Assembly: GCA_013154205.1 (NCBI GenBank)
Contig: JAADCY010000052.1
Location: 1 to 20,143, forward strand
Length of the DNA stretch: 20,143 bases
Reading direction: 5' to 3'
Source of the DNA: Thermoproteota archaeon
GTDB taxonomy: Archaea; Thermoproteota; Thermoprotei_A; Sulfolobales; Desulfurococcaceae
Shown: in pieces, positions 13,469-20,044 of the stretch
How the letters are laid out: every line of letters begins with the position of its first letter
Numbering within the stretch: the first letter of the stretch is position 1
Translations under genes and position numbers: made by a program
Notes under the pieces: model-generated
The model's database searches: none
Seen by the model: only the letters and a program-made list of their open reading frames with translations
What the model was told of the DNA's origin: nothing

Positions 13469-14541
13469 TCATCACCCCTTCTTGGATAGTAATAAACCTT
13501 CCTACCCACCTTAATCTGCTCCACCAGCTCTTTAAGCAAAAGCTCTTTTATAGCCCTGAAAACTGTCATGCGAGGCAATCCTGTCTTGCTTATTAATTCT
13601 GACTGGTTTATACCGTCCTTCGCTTCCACAATAGCAGTATAGACCTCTATTGTGGCAGGCGTTAGTGAGTTAAGATTATAGCCAAGCATTTGAAGCGGAA
13701 CGAACCTCATTGCCCTATCAATCTCGTCTACTGTTACTTCAGTACTACCATTGAGCAACGCCATGATTCCTGCTATTCTGCTAATCTCTGTTAGCCCTCT
13801 CATAATAAACCCCGTCTCCAACTGATAATTCGTTGCGTACTGCTCATATTGTCTAACTAAGTAATTTGCGACTTTATAGGGCACTTCTACATCAAGGTCA
13901 GTCAGTTTCTCCCGATACTTAGCTATTTTGGGGTCGTACCTAAGACTATTGCCCTCAAGGAAGGTTCGATATGCATCCTTGGCCGTAACGTCTAAAATCA
14001 GCGGGAAAGTCCTACTCATTAGGGCTTTGTCCTCGGTAGTCCTCTTGTGAAAGTACATTGCCCCAATAAGAAAACTGCTACGAACCTCTACTCTGAAAAA
14101 GTTCTCTCTGGCTTCCAACCTGTAAAACTTGCCCTTCTCGACCACTGGAACTGCAATTTTGTAGCCCATTATGCGAGTATAAAACTGGTCTTCCATTAAA
14201 CTTAAAAGAGCTTCCTTTTCTTTTTTTCCGAACTTTTGAAACTCATCTATGACAGTTGTTTTTCCTGCTGTACGGATTATCTGTCCTTTGATGACTTCTC
14301 CTGACTTTTTAATAGTCCCAAGGAGCCCTGGCATCGTGTAGTCAGTGATAATCTCCCCCAGGTCGGCTTCCTCAACTGTTTTAAAGAACGCTGACTTACC
14401 AACTCCAAAAGGAGCTGTTAAGAGGACGTTAATCTGTCCTCTTGTCTTGAACCACCCCCCATTTTTCTTTTGTATTTTCAACTTTCCCACGGTAGAAGAA
14501 ACTAAGGCGTATTCGATGACCTCTTGGGCTAAACTCTTCAT
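13465..14541 (-). CDS. MCM-like AAA+ ATPase with C-terminal winged helix, 358 aa
   Basis: Likely the viral replicative helicase or a remodelling ATPase. Walker A is APFGVGKS (43-50), Walker B TTVIDEF (95-101), a sensor-1-like region RSSFLIGAMYF (154-164), and an arginine-finger candidate at LMSRTF (about 175-180). Residues about 312-356 form a winged helix (NQSELISKTGLPRMTVFRAI, then RKVYYYP), as at the C-terminus of archaeal MCM proteins and Cdc6. It is much shorter than cellular MCM (about 650 aa) and lacks the N-terminal OB/zinc region, as in several archaeal plasmid and virus MCM-like proteins. ATG 14541 has GGGAGGGGGG upstream. It lies between an AbrB-like gene and the 330-aa gene. Confidence 0.85.
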   Translation of the reverse strand: MKSLAQEVIEYALVSSTVGKLKIQKKNGGWFKTRGQINVLLTAPFGVGKSAFFKTVEEADLGEIITDYTMPGLLGTIKKSGEVIKGQIIRTAGKTTVIDEFQKFGKKEKEALLSLMEDQFYTRIMGYKIAVPVVEKGKFYRLEARENFFRVEVRSSFLIGAMYFHKRTTEDKALMSRTFPLILDVTAKDAYRTFLEGNSLRYDPKIAKYREKLTDLDVEVPYKVANYLVRQYEQYATNYQLETGFIMRGLTEISRIAGIMALLNGSTEVTVDEIDRAMRFVPLQMLGYNLNSLTPATIEVYTAIVEAKDGINQSELISKTGLPRMTVFRAIKELLLKELVEQIKVGRKVYYYPRRGDE

Positions 14542-14561
14542 CCATATACCCCCCTCCCTGT

Positions 14562-14816
14562 TTAATCTACCAAATATTCATTAAACGCTCTAATCTCTAA
14601 GTACTTCCCTTTACTGTCCTCTCTGACAGCCACGATGACATGGTCATCTTTTGTTAGCCCAACTTTCTCCAGTTCTGTTCTCAGGGTCAGGGAAGGAGTC
14701 CCATTCTTGTCGGCTTGGCTTATTTTCCTGATTGACCAGTTTTCTGGGCCGTAAATTGCATCTATAGCCTTTTTAATTTTCATAAGGTTCTTAAACACAC
14801 TTTCCGTATCATTCAT
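14562..14816 (-). CDS. Small protein with AbrB/SpoVT-like C-terminal domain, 84 aa
   Basis: The N-terminal half is a helix (SVFKNLMKIKKAIDAIYG). The C-terminal half (about residues 38-80) reads like an AbrB/MazE swapped-hairpin: PSLTLRTELEKVGLTKDDHV followed by a strand KGKYLEIRAF. Such domains bind DNA as dimers. ATG 14816 (MNDTES) is preceded by GAGTGAGGTGAGGATT. A longer open frame up to 14921 lies inside the PCNA gene and has no ribosome site. It starts 11 bp after the PCNA stop and may regulate or mark the replication genes; inference. Confidence 0.72.
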   Translation of the reverse strand: MNDTESVFKNLMKIKKAIDAIYGPENWSIRKISQADKNGTPSLTLRTELEKVGLTKDDHVIVAVREDSKGKYLEIRAFNEYLVD

Positions 14817-14826
14817 AATCCTCACC

Positions 14827-15609
14827 TCACTCTTTGTCTTCCACTCTATGAGCAATGTACCATTCAAGCCACGAATCCGTACCGACCGTTTTCCTGACAT
14901 GCAAAGGCATGTTCTCCCCAAACTCGATTAACAGAACGTCTCCAGCAGAGATACTCTTCATTATCGTGGATACGTAGCCTACACCATAAAGGCCCCTACT
15001 CCCTACCTCTGCTTCCACGGAGATTAGGTTCTGAGACTCATAGGGTACTGTAATCTCCTGCTCTATGTTAAGGCCTTCAAAGATGAATTTAACGCCTTCC
15101 TCAGTTACAACAAACTTAAACTCTGCTGTCGTCTCCTTGGCGACCCTAATCATGTCCCTAAGGAACGCTCCGTATGCTTTGATGGTTGAAGGATACTCTA
15201 ATGGTGGTATGCGGATAGGCACCCAATCCGTTCCTGCACCTATGTTCATCAACGATTTACTATGATAGGGCTCAATTACCTCAACCACAGCCCTATCGTC
15301 GTCTCTTAGACCAATAGTCACCTCTGAGGCCGACTTTGCAGTCTTAAGAGCTTTCTTAAGGTCTTTAATGACCAATGGCACTATTCTGTCTTCTTCATCG
15401 AGATTCAGAAACTCCTTGTCCACCTCATAGCTTTTCAAGTCTTTGTCACTGATAAAATGGTTGATAACAACCACTCGTGGTTTGTCTATATGAGTTATAC
15501 GTATTCCATGCTCCTCTGGAATCAAGTACATTAGTTCGTCTATCTCTTCACTGCTATCAATATATGGCTTCAAAAAAGCAAAGGAGGGAAAAACTGCCTT
15601 CATTTTCAT
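14827..15609 (-). CDS. pcn: Viral PCNA sliding clamp, 260 aa
   Basis: Ring-shaped DNA clamp that tethers polymerases and other PIP-box proteins to DNA. Length and layout match archaeal PCNA: an N-terminal domain with HGIRITHIDKPRVVVINHFI (about residues 34-53), a connecting loop, and the C-terminal signature LYGVGYVSTIMKSISAGDVL (about 207-226), FGENMPLHV and LEWYIAHRVED, which corresponds to the conserved 'LTFYLAPRVEE' end of PCNA. It is clearly diverged from cellular copies and has a very acidic surface. ATG 15609 follows AGGAGGG at a spacing of 9; a second ATG two codons later is also possible. With no viral polymerase seen, the clamp probably recruits the host polymerase to viral DNA. Confidence 0.93.
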   Translation of the reverse strand: MKMKAVFPSFAFLKPYIDSSEEIDELMYLIPEEHGIRITHIDKPRVVVINHFISDKDLKSYEVDKEFLNLDEEDRIVPLVIKDLKKALKTAKSASEVTIGLRDDDRAVVEVIEPYHSKSLMNIGAGTDWVPIRIPPLEYPSTIKAYGAFLRDMIRVAKETTAEFKFVVTEEGVKFIFEGLNIEQEITVPYESQNLISVEAEVGSRGLYGVGYVSTIMKSISAGDVLLIEFGENMPLHVRKTVGTDSWLEWYIAHRVEDKE

Positions 15610-15627
15610 GGCCGCTTACCCTCCTAT

Positions 15628-16101
15628 TTACTCTTCTATCAAATGATGAAGGCCCTTGGGGAGTATTTTCTTGAACTCTTTAGGCAGTTTGGGGTTCTTG
15701 TAAGCGTCTGTTGATATGCACTCCATCCTCCAGTCGTGAAGTTTACGTAGCATCTTGTGTTTTTCCTCCTTGAGCTTTTCAAGCTCGTCATATAGCGGTT
15801 TAGTCTTCTGAACTATCATATGCCCTATCTTTCTGAATTCCTCCCCTGCAAGCTTCCTCTTTAGATACACAACATTTGTCAAACTAAAATAGATACCTCC
15901 CTCGCTGTACGTCGTAGCACTGTAGCTAATATCGTAGTTTCCTTTTTTAATGTCCTCAATAATCCTGTCTCTGAGCTTCTTGTCCTCCTCGTCTATTATC
16001 TTCCCAATTCTGTCGTTTATGGCTCCTACCTTCTCATTGTAGTAGTCCCTAACCTTGTCCTCCAAATACTCATACAACTCTTCAAAATCACGTCTGTTCA
16101 T
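15628..16101 (-). CDS. Coiled-coil protein of the replication operon, 157 aa
   Basis: Not recognised. Two long charged helices (residues about 1-50 and 100-125, e.g. YDELEKLKEEKHKMLRKLHD) flank a short beta region (YDISYSATTYSEGGIYFSLT). Probably a dimeric or oligomeric protein. ATG 16101 is preceded by GGGGGGATGAAGA, which overlaps the end of the small membrane peptide gene. It stands directly before the clamp gene and may be a clamp partner; no PIP box is obvious. Confidence 0.8.
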   Translation of the reverse strand: MNRRDFEELYEYLEDKVRDYYNEKVGAINDRIGKIIDEEDKKLRDRIIEDIKKGNYDISYSATTYSEGGIYFSLTNVVYLKRKLAGEEFRKIGHMIVQKTKPLYDELEKLKEEKHKMLRKLHDWRMECISTDAYKNPKLPKEFKKILPKGLHHLIEE

Positions 16102-16104
16102 TCT

Positions 16105-16209
16105 TCATCCCCCCTTTTTGTTTTTCCAACTCCACCACGTAGCCAATGCCCATTCACCGCAAAAGAAACCAATGGCAAAAATAATGAGAGCCTCGACTCC
16201 AAACATCAT
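16105..16209 (-). CDS. 34-aa single-pass membrane peptide
   Basis: Two adjacent ATG codons (16209 and 16206) follow AGGAGG (16220-16215). The product has one membrane helix (VEALIIFAIGFFCGEWALAT) with a Cys in the middle, then an aromatic/basic end (WWSWKNKKGG). It sits between the SSB-like gene and the coiled-coil gene, and its stop overlaps the next ribosome site. A membrane peptide in a replication operon is unusual and may anchor replication at the membrane; inference. Confidence 0.65.
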   Translation of the reverse strand: MMFGVEALIIFAIGFFCGEWALATWWSWKNKKGG

Positions 16210-16229
16210 CTAAGCCTCCTGTCCTACCA

Positions 16230-16766
16230 TCACTTTATCTTTATCTTCTTTTTCTTCTTCTTAGGCTTAGGAACTTCTATCTCTTCAGGCTCGACCTCTT
16301 CCTCCTCTTCCTCCACTTCTGCAATTTCCTCTTCCTCTTCCTCCTCTTCATCTGCCACAAGTTCATCCTCAGTGAGCTTCCTCATTCCCTTCGGGGCTAC
16401 AGTAACGTCCTGTACTCTGCTGAATTCTCCATCACCGTTCTTGACTGGCTTGTTTTCGACTATAACTGTACACGGAAGACCTACCAGCTCATCAAAGTCT
16501 ATTATTTCTCCAACTTTAGGTTTCCTCCCCATGATAGCTGAAGCCCACCTATACGCTTTTGACTTTGTAGTTACCTTTGCTGAGCTTATTCCTTCCAACT
16601 CTACCTTCTTACCGTCTACATCCACGATAAACCTCCAGCTAAATATCTTCCTCTTTTCGCCCTTGACCTCTATCTCCCTTTCTTCCACGCCTTTAAGCCA
16701 TGCTGGATAAACCCCCTCCTCTATCAGAGGCAGTCCTCCGCTTTCCTCAACCTTCGCCTTCACCAT
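16230..16766 (-). CDS. OB-fold single-stranded DNA-binding-like protein, 178 aa
   Basis: Residues about 15-127 have the pattern of phage SSB-like proteins of the DUF669 type: EEGVYPAWLKGVEEREIEVK, then SWRFIVDVDGKKVELEGIS, a helix with KAYRWASAIMGRKP, LVGLPCTVIVENKPVKNGDG and a last strand FSRVQDVTVAPKG. Such proteins coat single-stranded DNA during replication. The C-terminus is extreme: about 27 residues rich in Glu (138-164) followed by a Lys-rich end (KPKKKKKKIKIK). Acidic tails on SSBs recruit partner proteins; the added Lys block is unusual. ATG 16766 has GAGGTGG upstream; the in-frame GTG at 16775 overlaps that site. It is the first protein gene of the operon, directly behind the structured RNA. 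Confidence 0.75.
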   Translation of the reverse strand: MVKAKVEESGGLPLIEEGVYPAWLKGVEEREIEVKGEKRKIFSWRFIVDVDGKKVELEGISSAKVTTKSKAYRWASAIMGRKPKVGEIIDFDELVGLPCTVIVENKPVKNGDGEFSRVQDVTVAPKGMRKLTEDELVADEEEEEEEEIAEVEEEEEEVEPEEIEVPKPKKKKKKIKIK

Positions 16767-16799
16767 TTGCACCACCTCATACCTTCTTTTTTTTATTTA

Positions 16800-16981
16800 G
16801 GGGGCCGGAGGACTCGAACCTCCGTAACACCGGCTGAACCGCCGGCGTCCGCACCACCCCCACTTGAAAACCTCTACTGGATTAGCGGGAGGGTGGGGCG
16901 AGGTAGTTCGTATGCCGACCTCTTTAACTCAATTCAATCACTGTCTGATACTGCGCCCCACTCCTCCCTTTGCTATCCAGC
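16800..16981 (-). ncRNA. Structured RNA with tRNA-like 3' domain (ncRNA or leader)
   Basis: Transcription is predicted to start at about 16980-16982 from the TATA box at 17001-17010. The first 24-27 nt (16980-16954) pair with 16900-16877 into a long imperfect helix: CTGGAT, AGC, GGGAGG and GTGGGGCG all have complements. It closes a loop of about 53 nt. The 3' end is tRNA-like: a T-arm GGAGG-TTCGAGT-CCTCC (16823-16807), then GGCCCCC (16806-16800). Five C of the latter can pair with GGGGG at 16861-16857. Between them is an 8-bp hairpin (16848-16827) with loop GGTTCA, but no D-arm. An A/T-rich stretch follows. It may be an independent RNA released by tRNase Z/RNase P, or the 5' leader of the SSB operon. 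Structure was inferred by eye. Confidence 0.65.
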
Positions 16982-17000
16982 TTATTCTAACTACCTACTG

Positions 17001-17018
17001 ATTATAAAGCTTACGGTT
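17001..17018 (-). promoter_or_regulatory. Promoter of the structured RNA/replication operon
   Basis: On the minus strand AACCGTAAGCTTTATAATC contains a strong TATA box (17010-17001) with an upstream BRE-like AACCGTAA. The predicted start coincides with the first base of the long helix of the RNA, which supports both calls. Confidence 0.7.
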
Positions 17019-17025
17019 AAACAAA

Positions 17026-17074
17026 AATAAACATCTGATTATAACGTAACATTTCACAAAAACATTCACATACA
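17026..17074. repeat. Dispersed quasi-palindromic repeat, copy 8
   Basis: GTAAC (17046-17050) is followed by ATTTCACAAAAACATTCACA then TACAC. The partner half-site at 17028-17032 (TAAAC) is degenerate. It lies immediately upstream of the promoter at 17001-17018 and right after the stop of the 17075 gene. Confidence 0.7.
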
Positions 17075-17470
17075 CTAAAGCCCTCTAAGCAAATTGTACC
17101 ATCCTGGGTCTCCAATAAAACCACTCCTCACTCGCACTTTTTCAGGCTTAATGTTGGTCAATTCGTCTATCTTTTTGTCGATAAACATCGCACTCCATGC
17201 CGTTGTTATCTCATAGGGTCCAGCACTCTCTTTTACTTTTATTCCCGAATTCTCCAGCTCCTTTATCATCTCCTCCATGGTCTTGTGGACAGCCACAATT
17301 GTGTAAAAAACCCTATCTCCAATCATTGTGGACAATATCATCTTCACTCTAACGTCGAGAATGTCAAGGATATCATTCTCGACCATGGCACGTATAGTAA
17401 CCTTGCCGTACTTTGCCCGTAGTTCAACCTTGTCCACAAACTCATCAAACCCAACCAACTCTCCTATCAT
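17075..17470 (-). CDS. Unknown alpha/beta protein, 131 aa
   Basis: Not recognised. An N-terminal beta region (FVDKVELRAKYGKVTIRAMV), further strands and a helix (KTMEEMIKELENSGIKV), and a C-terminus ending in GDPGWYNLLRGL. No membrane segment or clear catalytic motif. ATG 17470 overlaps the previous stop (ATGA) and uses GGAGGGATGAAGA as ribosome site. It ends the three-gene leftward operon that begins near 18337, and its stop adjoins repeat copy 8. Confidence 0.8.
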   Translation of the reverse strand: MIGELVGFDEFVDKVELRAKYGKVTIRAMVENDILDILDVRVKMILSTMIGDRVFYTIVAVHKTMEEMIKELENSGIKVKESAGPYEITTAWSAMFIDKKIDELTNIKPEKVRVRSGFIGDPGWYNLLRGL

Positions 17471-17724
17471 TCTTCATCCCTCCTTTTTTCCCCTGTCCTA
17501 TGTCTATCTACCAAATCCCGAATAGTCTCGACCATCAAGGTATCTAAGATAGCTTCAGCTTCCAAATACGTTAATCCTTCCTCTTTCGTTATCTTAAGAA
17601 CCAAAGGAATCGACAATGCCGTCCATGCTCTAAATACGTTGTCTGTCAGCTCCATTATCTCTTTTTTGTACTTTCGTAGAATCTCCTCTTTCGTTATCTC
17701 TCTCTCATTCTCAAACTTCATCAT
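17467..17724 (-). CDS. Small helical protein, 85 aa
   Basis: Not recognised. Almost entirely alpha-helical (EITKEEILRKYKKEIMELTD, TYLEAEAILDTLMVETIRDL) with a basic/acidic end (HRTGEKRRDEE). The start is one of two tandem ATG codons (17724, 17721) behind GGAGGGG. An extra TTG at 17727 is too close to the ribosome site. It overlaps the upstream gene by 14 bp and the downstream gene by 4 bp, so all three are likely co-translated. Confidence 0.72.
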   Translation of the reverse strand: MMKFENEREITKEEILRKYKKEIMELTDNVFRAWTALSIPLVLKITKEEGLTYLEAEAILDTLMVETIRDLVDRHRTGEKRRDEE

Positions 17725-18337
17725 CAATCCCCTCCAGTATCTGCTTAAGCCTAACCAAGTGATTTACATCCTTTTCTTCCAGTCCACAGAACTTATACAG
17801 TAGCCACCTATAAACAGAGTTCGGTACTCTCCATGCATACCATTTATTACCATAGTCCGGCCCGTAACACTTCTTCATGAAGTCATAGTACTCGTCTGGT
17901 TGTATCCCTAACAGTTCTGCTTTTCTCTGACATTCTATGTAATCGGCCGCTCTTTCCTCGGGAACAGGCTTTATATCGTTCAGGTGGTATTTTTCCCAAT
18001 AGTCCAGAATCTTTTTCACTATGTACGGATTCATCCAGTACTTCAGCTCATGCTCTTTAATCAGGCTCCTTAGCGTCCCGTCAATCTGTCCACAGGCCAC
18101 GCAATCTTTTCTCCCCGGCGACCATATGCACCCTGTAAAGCTAAAAGTCAACATTCTCCTGCCAAAATCGGGTTTAAACTCAAGGTCTATCTCTATTGGC
18201 AGTTTAGACTTATCACTGTACCCCCAATTTCCTCCACGTATATATCCTACCTCTCTTTTCCATCTAAAACCGAGTTCCAGCCTTATCTGGTCTATCAATT
18301 CCCCACTTATCTCCTTCACTTCCACCACCTCCATCAT
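17711..18337 (-). CDS. Unknown protein with a cysteine cluster, up to 208 aa
   Basis: Not recognised. Beta-rich N-terminal part (WKREVGYIRGGNWGYSDKSK, IEIDLEFKPDFG) with a cysteine group C-x9-C-x2-C (GCIW...DCVACG, about residues 69-82) that could bind zinc or an Fe-S cluster, then a helical C-terminal half rich in Tyr and Trp. ATG 18337 directly adjoins repeat copy 9, so it would be almost leaderless. GTG 18319, with GGAGGTGGTG five bases upstream, is a good alternative start (202 aa). First gene of a three-gene operon whose promoter lies inside the repeat. Confidence 0.78.
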   Translation of the reverse strand: MMEVVEVKEISGELIDQIRLELGFRWKREVGYIRGGNWGYSDKSKLPIEIDLEFKPDFGRRMLTFSFTGCIWSPGRKDCVACGQIDGTLRSLIKEHELKYWMNPYIVKKILDYWEKYHLNDIKPVPEERAADYIECQRKAELLGIQPDEYYDFMKKCYGPDYGNKWYAWRVPNSVYRWLLYKFCGLEEKDVNHLVRLKQILEGIDDEV

Positions 18338-18338
18338 G

Positions 18339-18410
18339 CATACGCATATATTTTTATAAAACGGTACATTAGATTATCATGTAACATTTTAACAAAATAC
18401 ATGCGTATGC
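18339..18410. repeat. Dispersed quasi-palindromic repeat, copy 9, overlapping a promoter
   Basis: Both arms are long: ATGCATACGCATATATTTTT on the left and TTTTAACAAAATACATGCGT then ATG on the right. Half-sites are GGTAC (18363-18367) and GTAAC (18381-18385). On the minus strand the left arm reads CGTTTTATAAAAATATATG, the only TATA candidate for the 18337 gene. Confidence 0.9.
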
Positions 18411-18412
18411 CT

Positions 18413-19024
18413 TCAGAGGAATTCCCGATACGAATCCTCCGCCAGTTCATTAATCTCCTTCACCCCATTCTTCCATTCATCGGGCAAAACGGCGTTTACT
18501 ATGTCCCACACCAAATCGTTAGCTACTAAGTCGATAAATTCATCCACGCTCACTTGTGATATGCCGTAGGGAGTTACGCCCGCTACATTGTATACTATTC
18601 CCAGTTCTAACTCCTCCGTACTGTGCTCATGTCCGTAGCTATCCATATACGCCCCTGCTTCATCGACAAGGAAATCTACTTCCAGTTTTCTTAGCCGGCC
18701 TATGTCCAGTTTCATAATGGTCTCATCATCGCCTAAATTCTCTTTAAGCCGGTCTAAGGCTATGTTTATGTCATCATAGAGTTCACTACTCTTTATCCAC
18801 GGTTTAGTGGCCGGTTTCCACCCTCCAAGGATTATGTTGTTGTTAGTGCCCTCAAAAATGACAACTTCGAGAAGTTTCCCGCCATCATCGGCTGTTATTA
18901 GTATTCTTCCCCAATTCATGTCTTCATCAAAGTCTTTAACGGCTCCGTCCATGCTATAATGCCTTTTCAATCGTTCATACGCCCAGTCTATAATTCTTTC
19001 TATCGGATACCTGTTGTCCGTCAT
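18413..19024 (-). CDS. Acidic unknown protein, 203 aa
   Basis: Not recognised. Strongly acidic alpha/beta protein: an N-terminal helix (RIIDWAYERLKRHYSMDGA), strands (GRILITADDGGKLLEVVIF), a helix-rich middle, and a C-terminal helical part (SVDEFIDLVANDLVWDIVNA). No cysteines, no membrane segment. ATG 19024 has GGAGGTGAAAGA upstream. The acidic character might mimic DNA, as in some viral anti-defence proteins; this is speculation from charge alone. Its stop adjoins repeat copy 9. The region upstream is the CCGG-rich element. Confidence 0.8.
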   Translation of the reverse strand: MTDNRYPIERIIDWAYERLKRHYSMDGAVKDFDEDMNWGRILITADDGGKLLEVVIFEGTNNNIILGGWKPATKPWIKSSELYDDINIALDRLKENLGDDETIMKLDIGRLRKLEVDFLVDEAGAYMDSYGHEHSTEELELGIVYNVAGVTPYGISQVSVDEFIDLVANDLVWDIVNAVLPDEWKNGVKEINELAEDSYREFL

Positions 19025-19055
19025 TCTTTCACCTCCGGGCGGTTTTTCGGTTTAG

Positions 19056-19120
19056 CCGGAACCACCGGCACCGGAACCGGTAAAGCACCGGAACCGGCAC
19101 CGGAACCGGGAACCGGAACC
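19056..19120. repeat. CCGG-rich hexamer/dodecamer tandem array
   Basis: Nine CCGG tetramers lie within about 61 bp, mostly spaced every 6 bp as CCGGAA and CCGGCA. The window is otherwise AT-rich. It lies just upstream of the ribosome site of the 18413-19024 gene. It may be a protein-binding array, a replication element or a leader-RNA structure. Confidence 0.75.
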
Positions 19121-19130
19121 ACCCGTTAAT

Positions 19131-19268
19131 ATGCCGAGCAAAAGCCAATTTTCAAAAAAGCCGGATAAGCCTTTTTTTGTCAAAAGAAGCCACCAGAACC
19201 GTCCGATTTAAAGCCCTAAAATCCAATTAAATCCAAAAAAAAGCCTTTAGAAAAGCCAAAAAAGGCCA
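19131..19268. repeat. Non-coding segment with seven AAGCC motifs
   Basis: AAGCC preceded by an A- or purine-rich stretch occurs at 19143, 19159, 19168, 19188, 19211, 19241 and 19253, all in the same orientation. No open frame is supported here. The motif density continues in the neighbouring gene. Confidence 0.5.
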
Positions 19269-19280
19269 TCAGGCCTTTTC
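19254..19280 (-). terminator. Intrinsic-type terminator of the 19269 gene
   Basis: On the minus strand AAAGGCC-TGAT-GGCCTTT forms a 7-bp stem that includes the stop codon and is followed by T-rich sequence (TTTTTTGGCTTTT). Confidence 0.65.
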
Positions 19281-19862
19281 AAGCTCTTTCAGACCGATTA
19301 AAGCTTTTCCCGTTTTGCTTAAGTAAATCAGCTCGTCTTTACGGACTTTTTCAGCGATTAGGGGTATTTTTGCCCTTTTCACCTTAATCTGAACCGCTAC
19401 CGTGCCCGTTTTTGCGTTTACGGACTTTAGTTTAGTTACCCGGTCAAATAAAGCCTTTTCTGCCTTTTCTGGGTCAAAAGAAGGATAGTCCGGATAATAA
19501 ACCACCCAAAACTCCGGTATATTCCGTGAAAGCTTGAATACGGCCCTTTTAAGGCCGTATTTTTCCATTTTTCCACGGATACGCCCAAAAGCGTCTTTTC
19601 GGGCTTTCTCTGAACGCTTTTCGGCTAAAGCTTTTGCCTTCTTCCTGAATTCCCGATAAGCCCGTTTAGGGTCGTCTTCCACTATAAAACCGCCGTGCTC
19701 CTCCGCCTCGGCTTTTGCGGTCTCATAATCGGCGAAACTCCCAATATAAAGAAGTTCCACCGTGTTTTTCCCAAAGGCCGGGTTGTAGGTGGTCTTTTCT
19801 GCGTAAACTATCCACCGCTTTCCAGTTTCTATTTTTCCCGATTTTTCGCCTCTCTTTTCCAT
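19269..19862 (-). CDS. Basic unknown protein with atypical codon use, 197 aa
   Basis: Not recognised. Very Lys/Arg/Glu-rich. N-terminal strands (KRWIVYAEKTTYN, VELLYIGSFADYETA), a long basic helix (AYREFRKKAKALAEKRSEKA), a second alpha/beta unit (FWVVYYPDYPSFDPEKAEKA) and a C-terminal part ending in a helix. Likely binds nucleic acid. I choose ATG 19862, preceded by GGTGGTGGTGAAG; the frame stays open to 20081 but would run through two dispersed repeats. By my count about ten of fourteen Arg codons are CGN, whereas most genes here prefer AGA/AGG, so it may have been acquired from elsewhere. It is the rightmost gene and mirrors the leftmost gene at 333. Confidence 0.78.
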   Translation of the reverse strand: MEKRGEKSGKIETGKRWIVYAEKTTYNPAFGKNTVELLYIGSFADYETAKAEAEEHGGFIVEDDPKRAYREFRKKAKALAEKRSEKARKDAFGRIRGKMEKYGLKRAVFKLSRNIPEFWVVYYPDYPSFDPEKAEKALFDRVTKLKSVNAKTGTVAVQIKVKRAKIPLIAEKVRKDELIYLSKTGKALIGLKELEKA

Positions 19863-19900
19863 CTTCACCACCACCGAAACCACCGTATGCATATCAACGT

Positions 19901-19960
19901 ACATGCTAATAAGCTTTTTGGTATTCGGGCTAAAACGTAACATTTTAACAAAACATATGG
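19901..19960. repeat. Dispersed quasi-palindromic repeat, copy 10
   Basis: GTAAC (19937-19941) is followed by ATTTTAACAAAACATATG. The partner half-site is degenerate (GGTAT, one base off the usual spacing). Confidence 0.7.
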
Positions 19961-19972
19961 ACACCCCTATAC

Positions 19973-20035
19973 CTACATATTTTGTTAAAAAGATACGTAA
20001 TGCTAATATGTAACATTTAATAATAATCATAGTGA
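19973..20035. repeat. Dispersed quasi-palindromic repeat, copy 11
   Basis: TACATATTTTGTTAAAAA arm, GATAC (19992-19996), spacer GTAATGCTAATAT, GTAAC (20010-20014). 73 bp from copy 10. Confidence 0.85.
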
Positions 20036-20044
20036 AACTAACCT

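Noticed and set aside
13465..14541. A packaging ATPase (FtsK/HerA-like) instead of a helicase
   Set aside because: The order of Walker B, sensor and arginine-finger motifs and the C-terminal winged helix fit an MCM/AAA+ protein, and the gene sits among replication genes.
16800..16861. A normal tRNA gene on the minus strand
   Set aside because: The T-arm and 3' acceptor strand are good, but there is no D-arm, the central hairpin has a 6-nt loop with an 8-bp stem and no sensible anticodon placement, and the acceptor pairs for only five or six bases.
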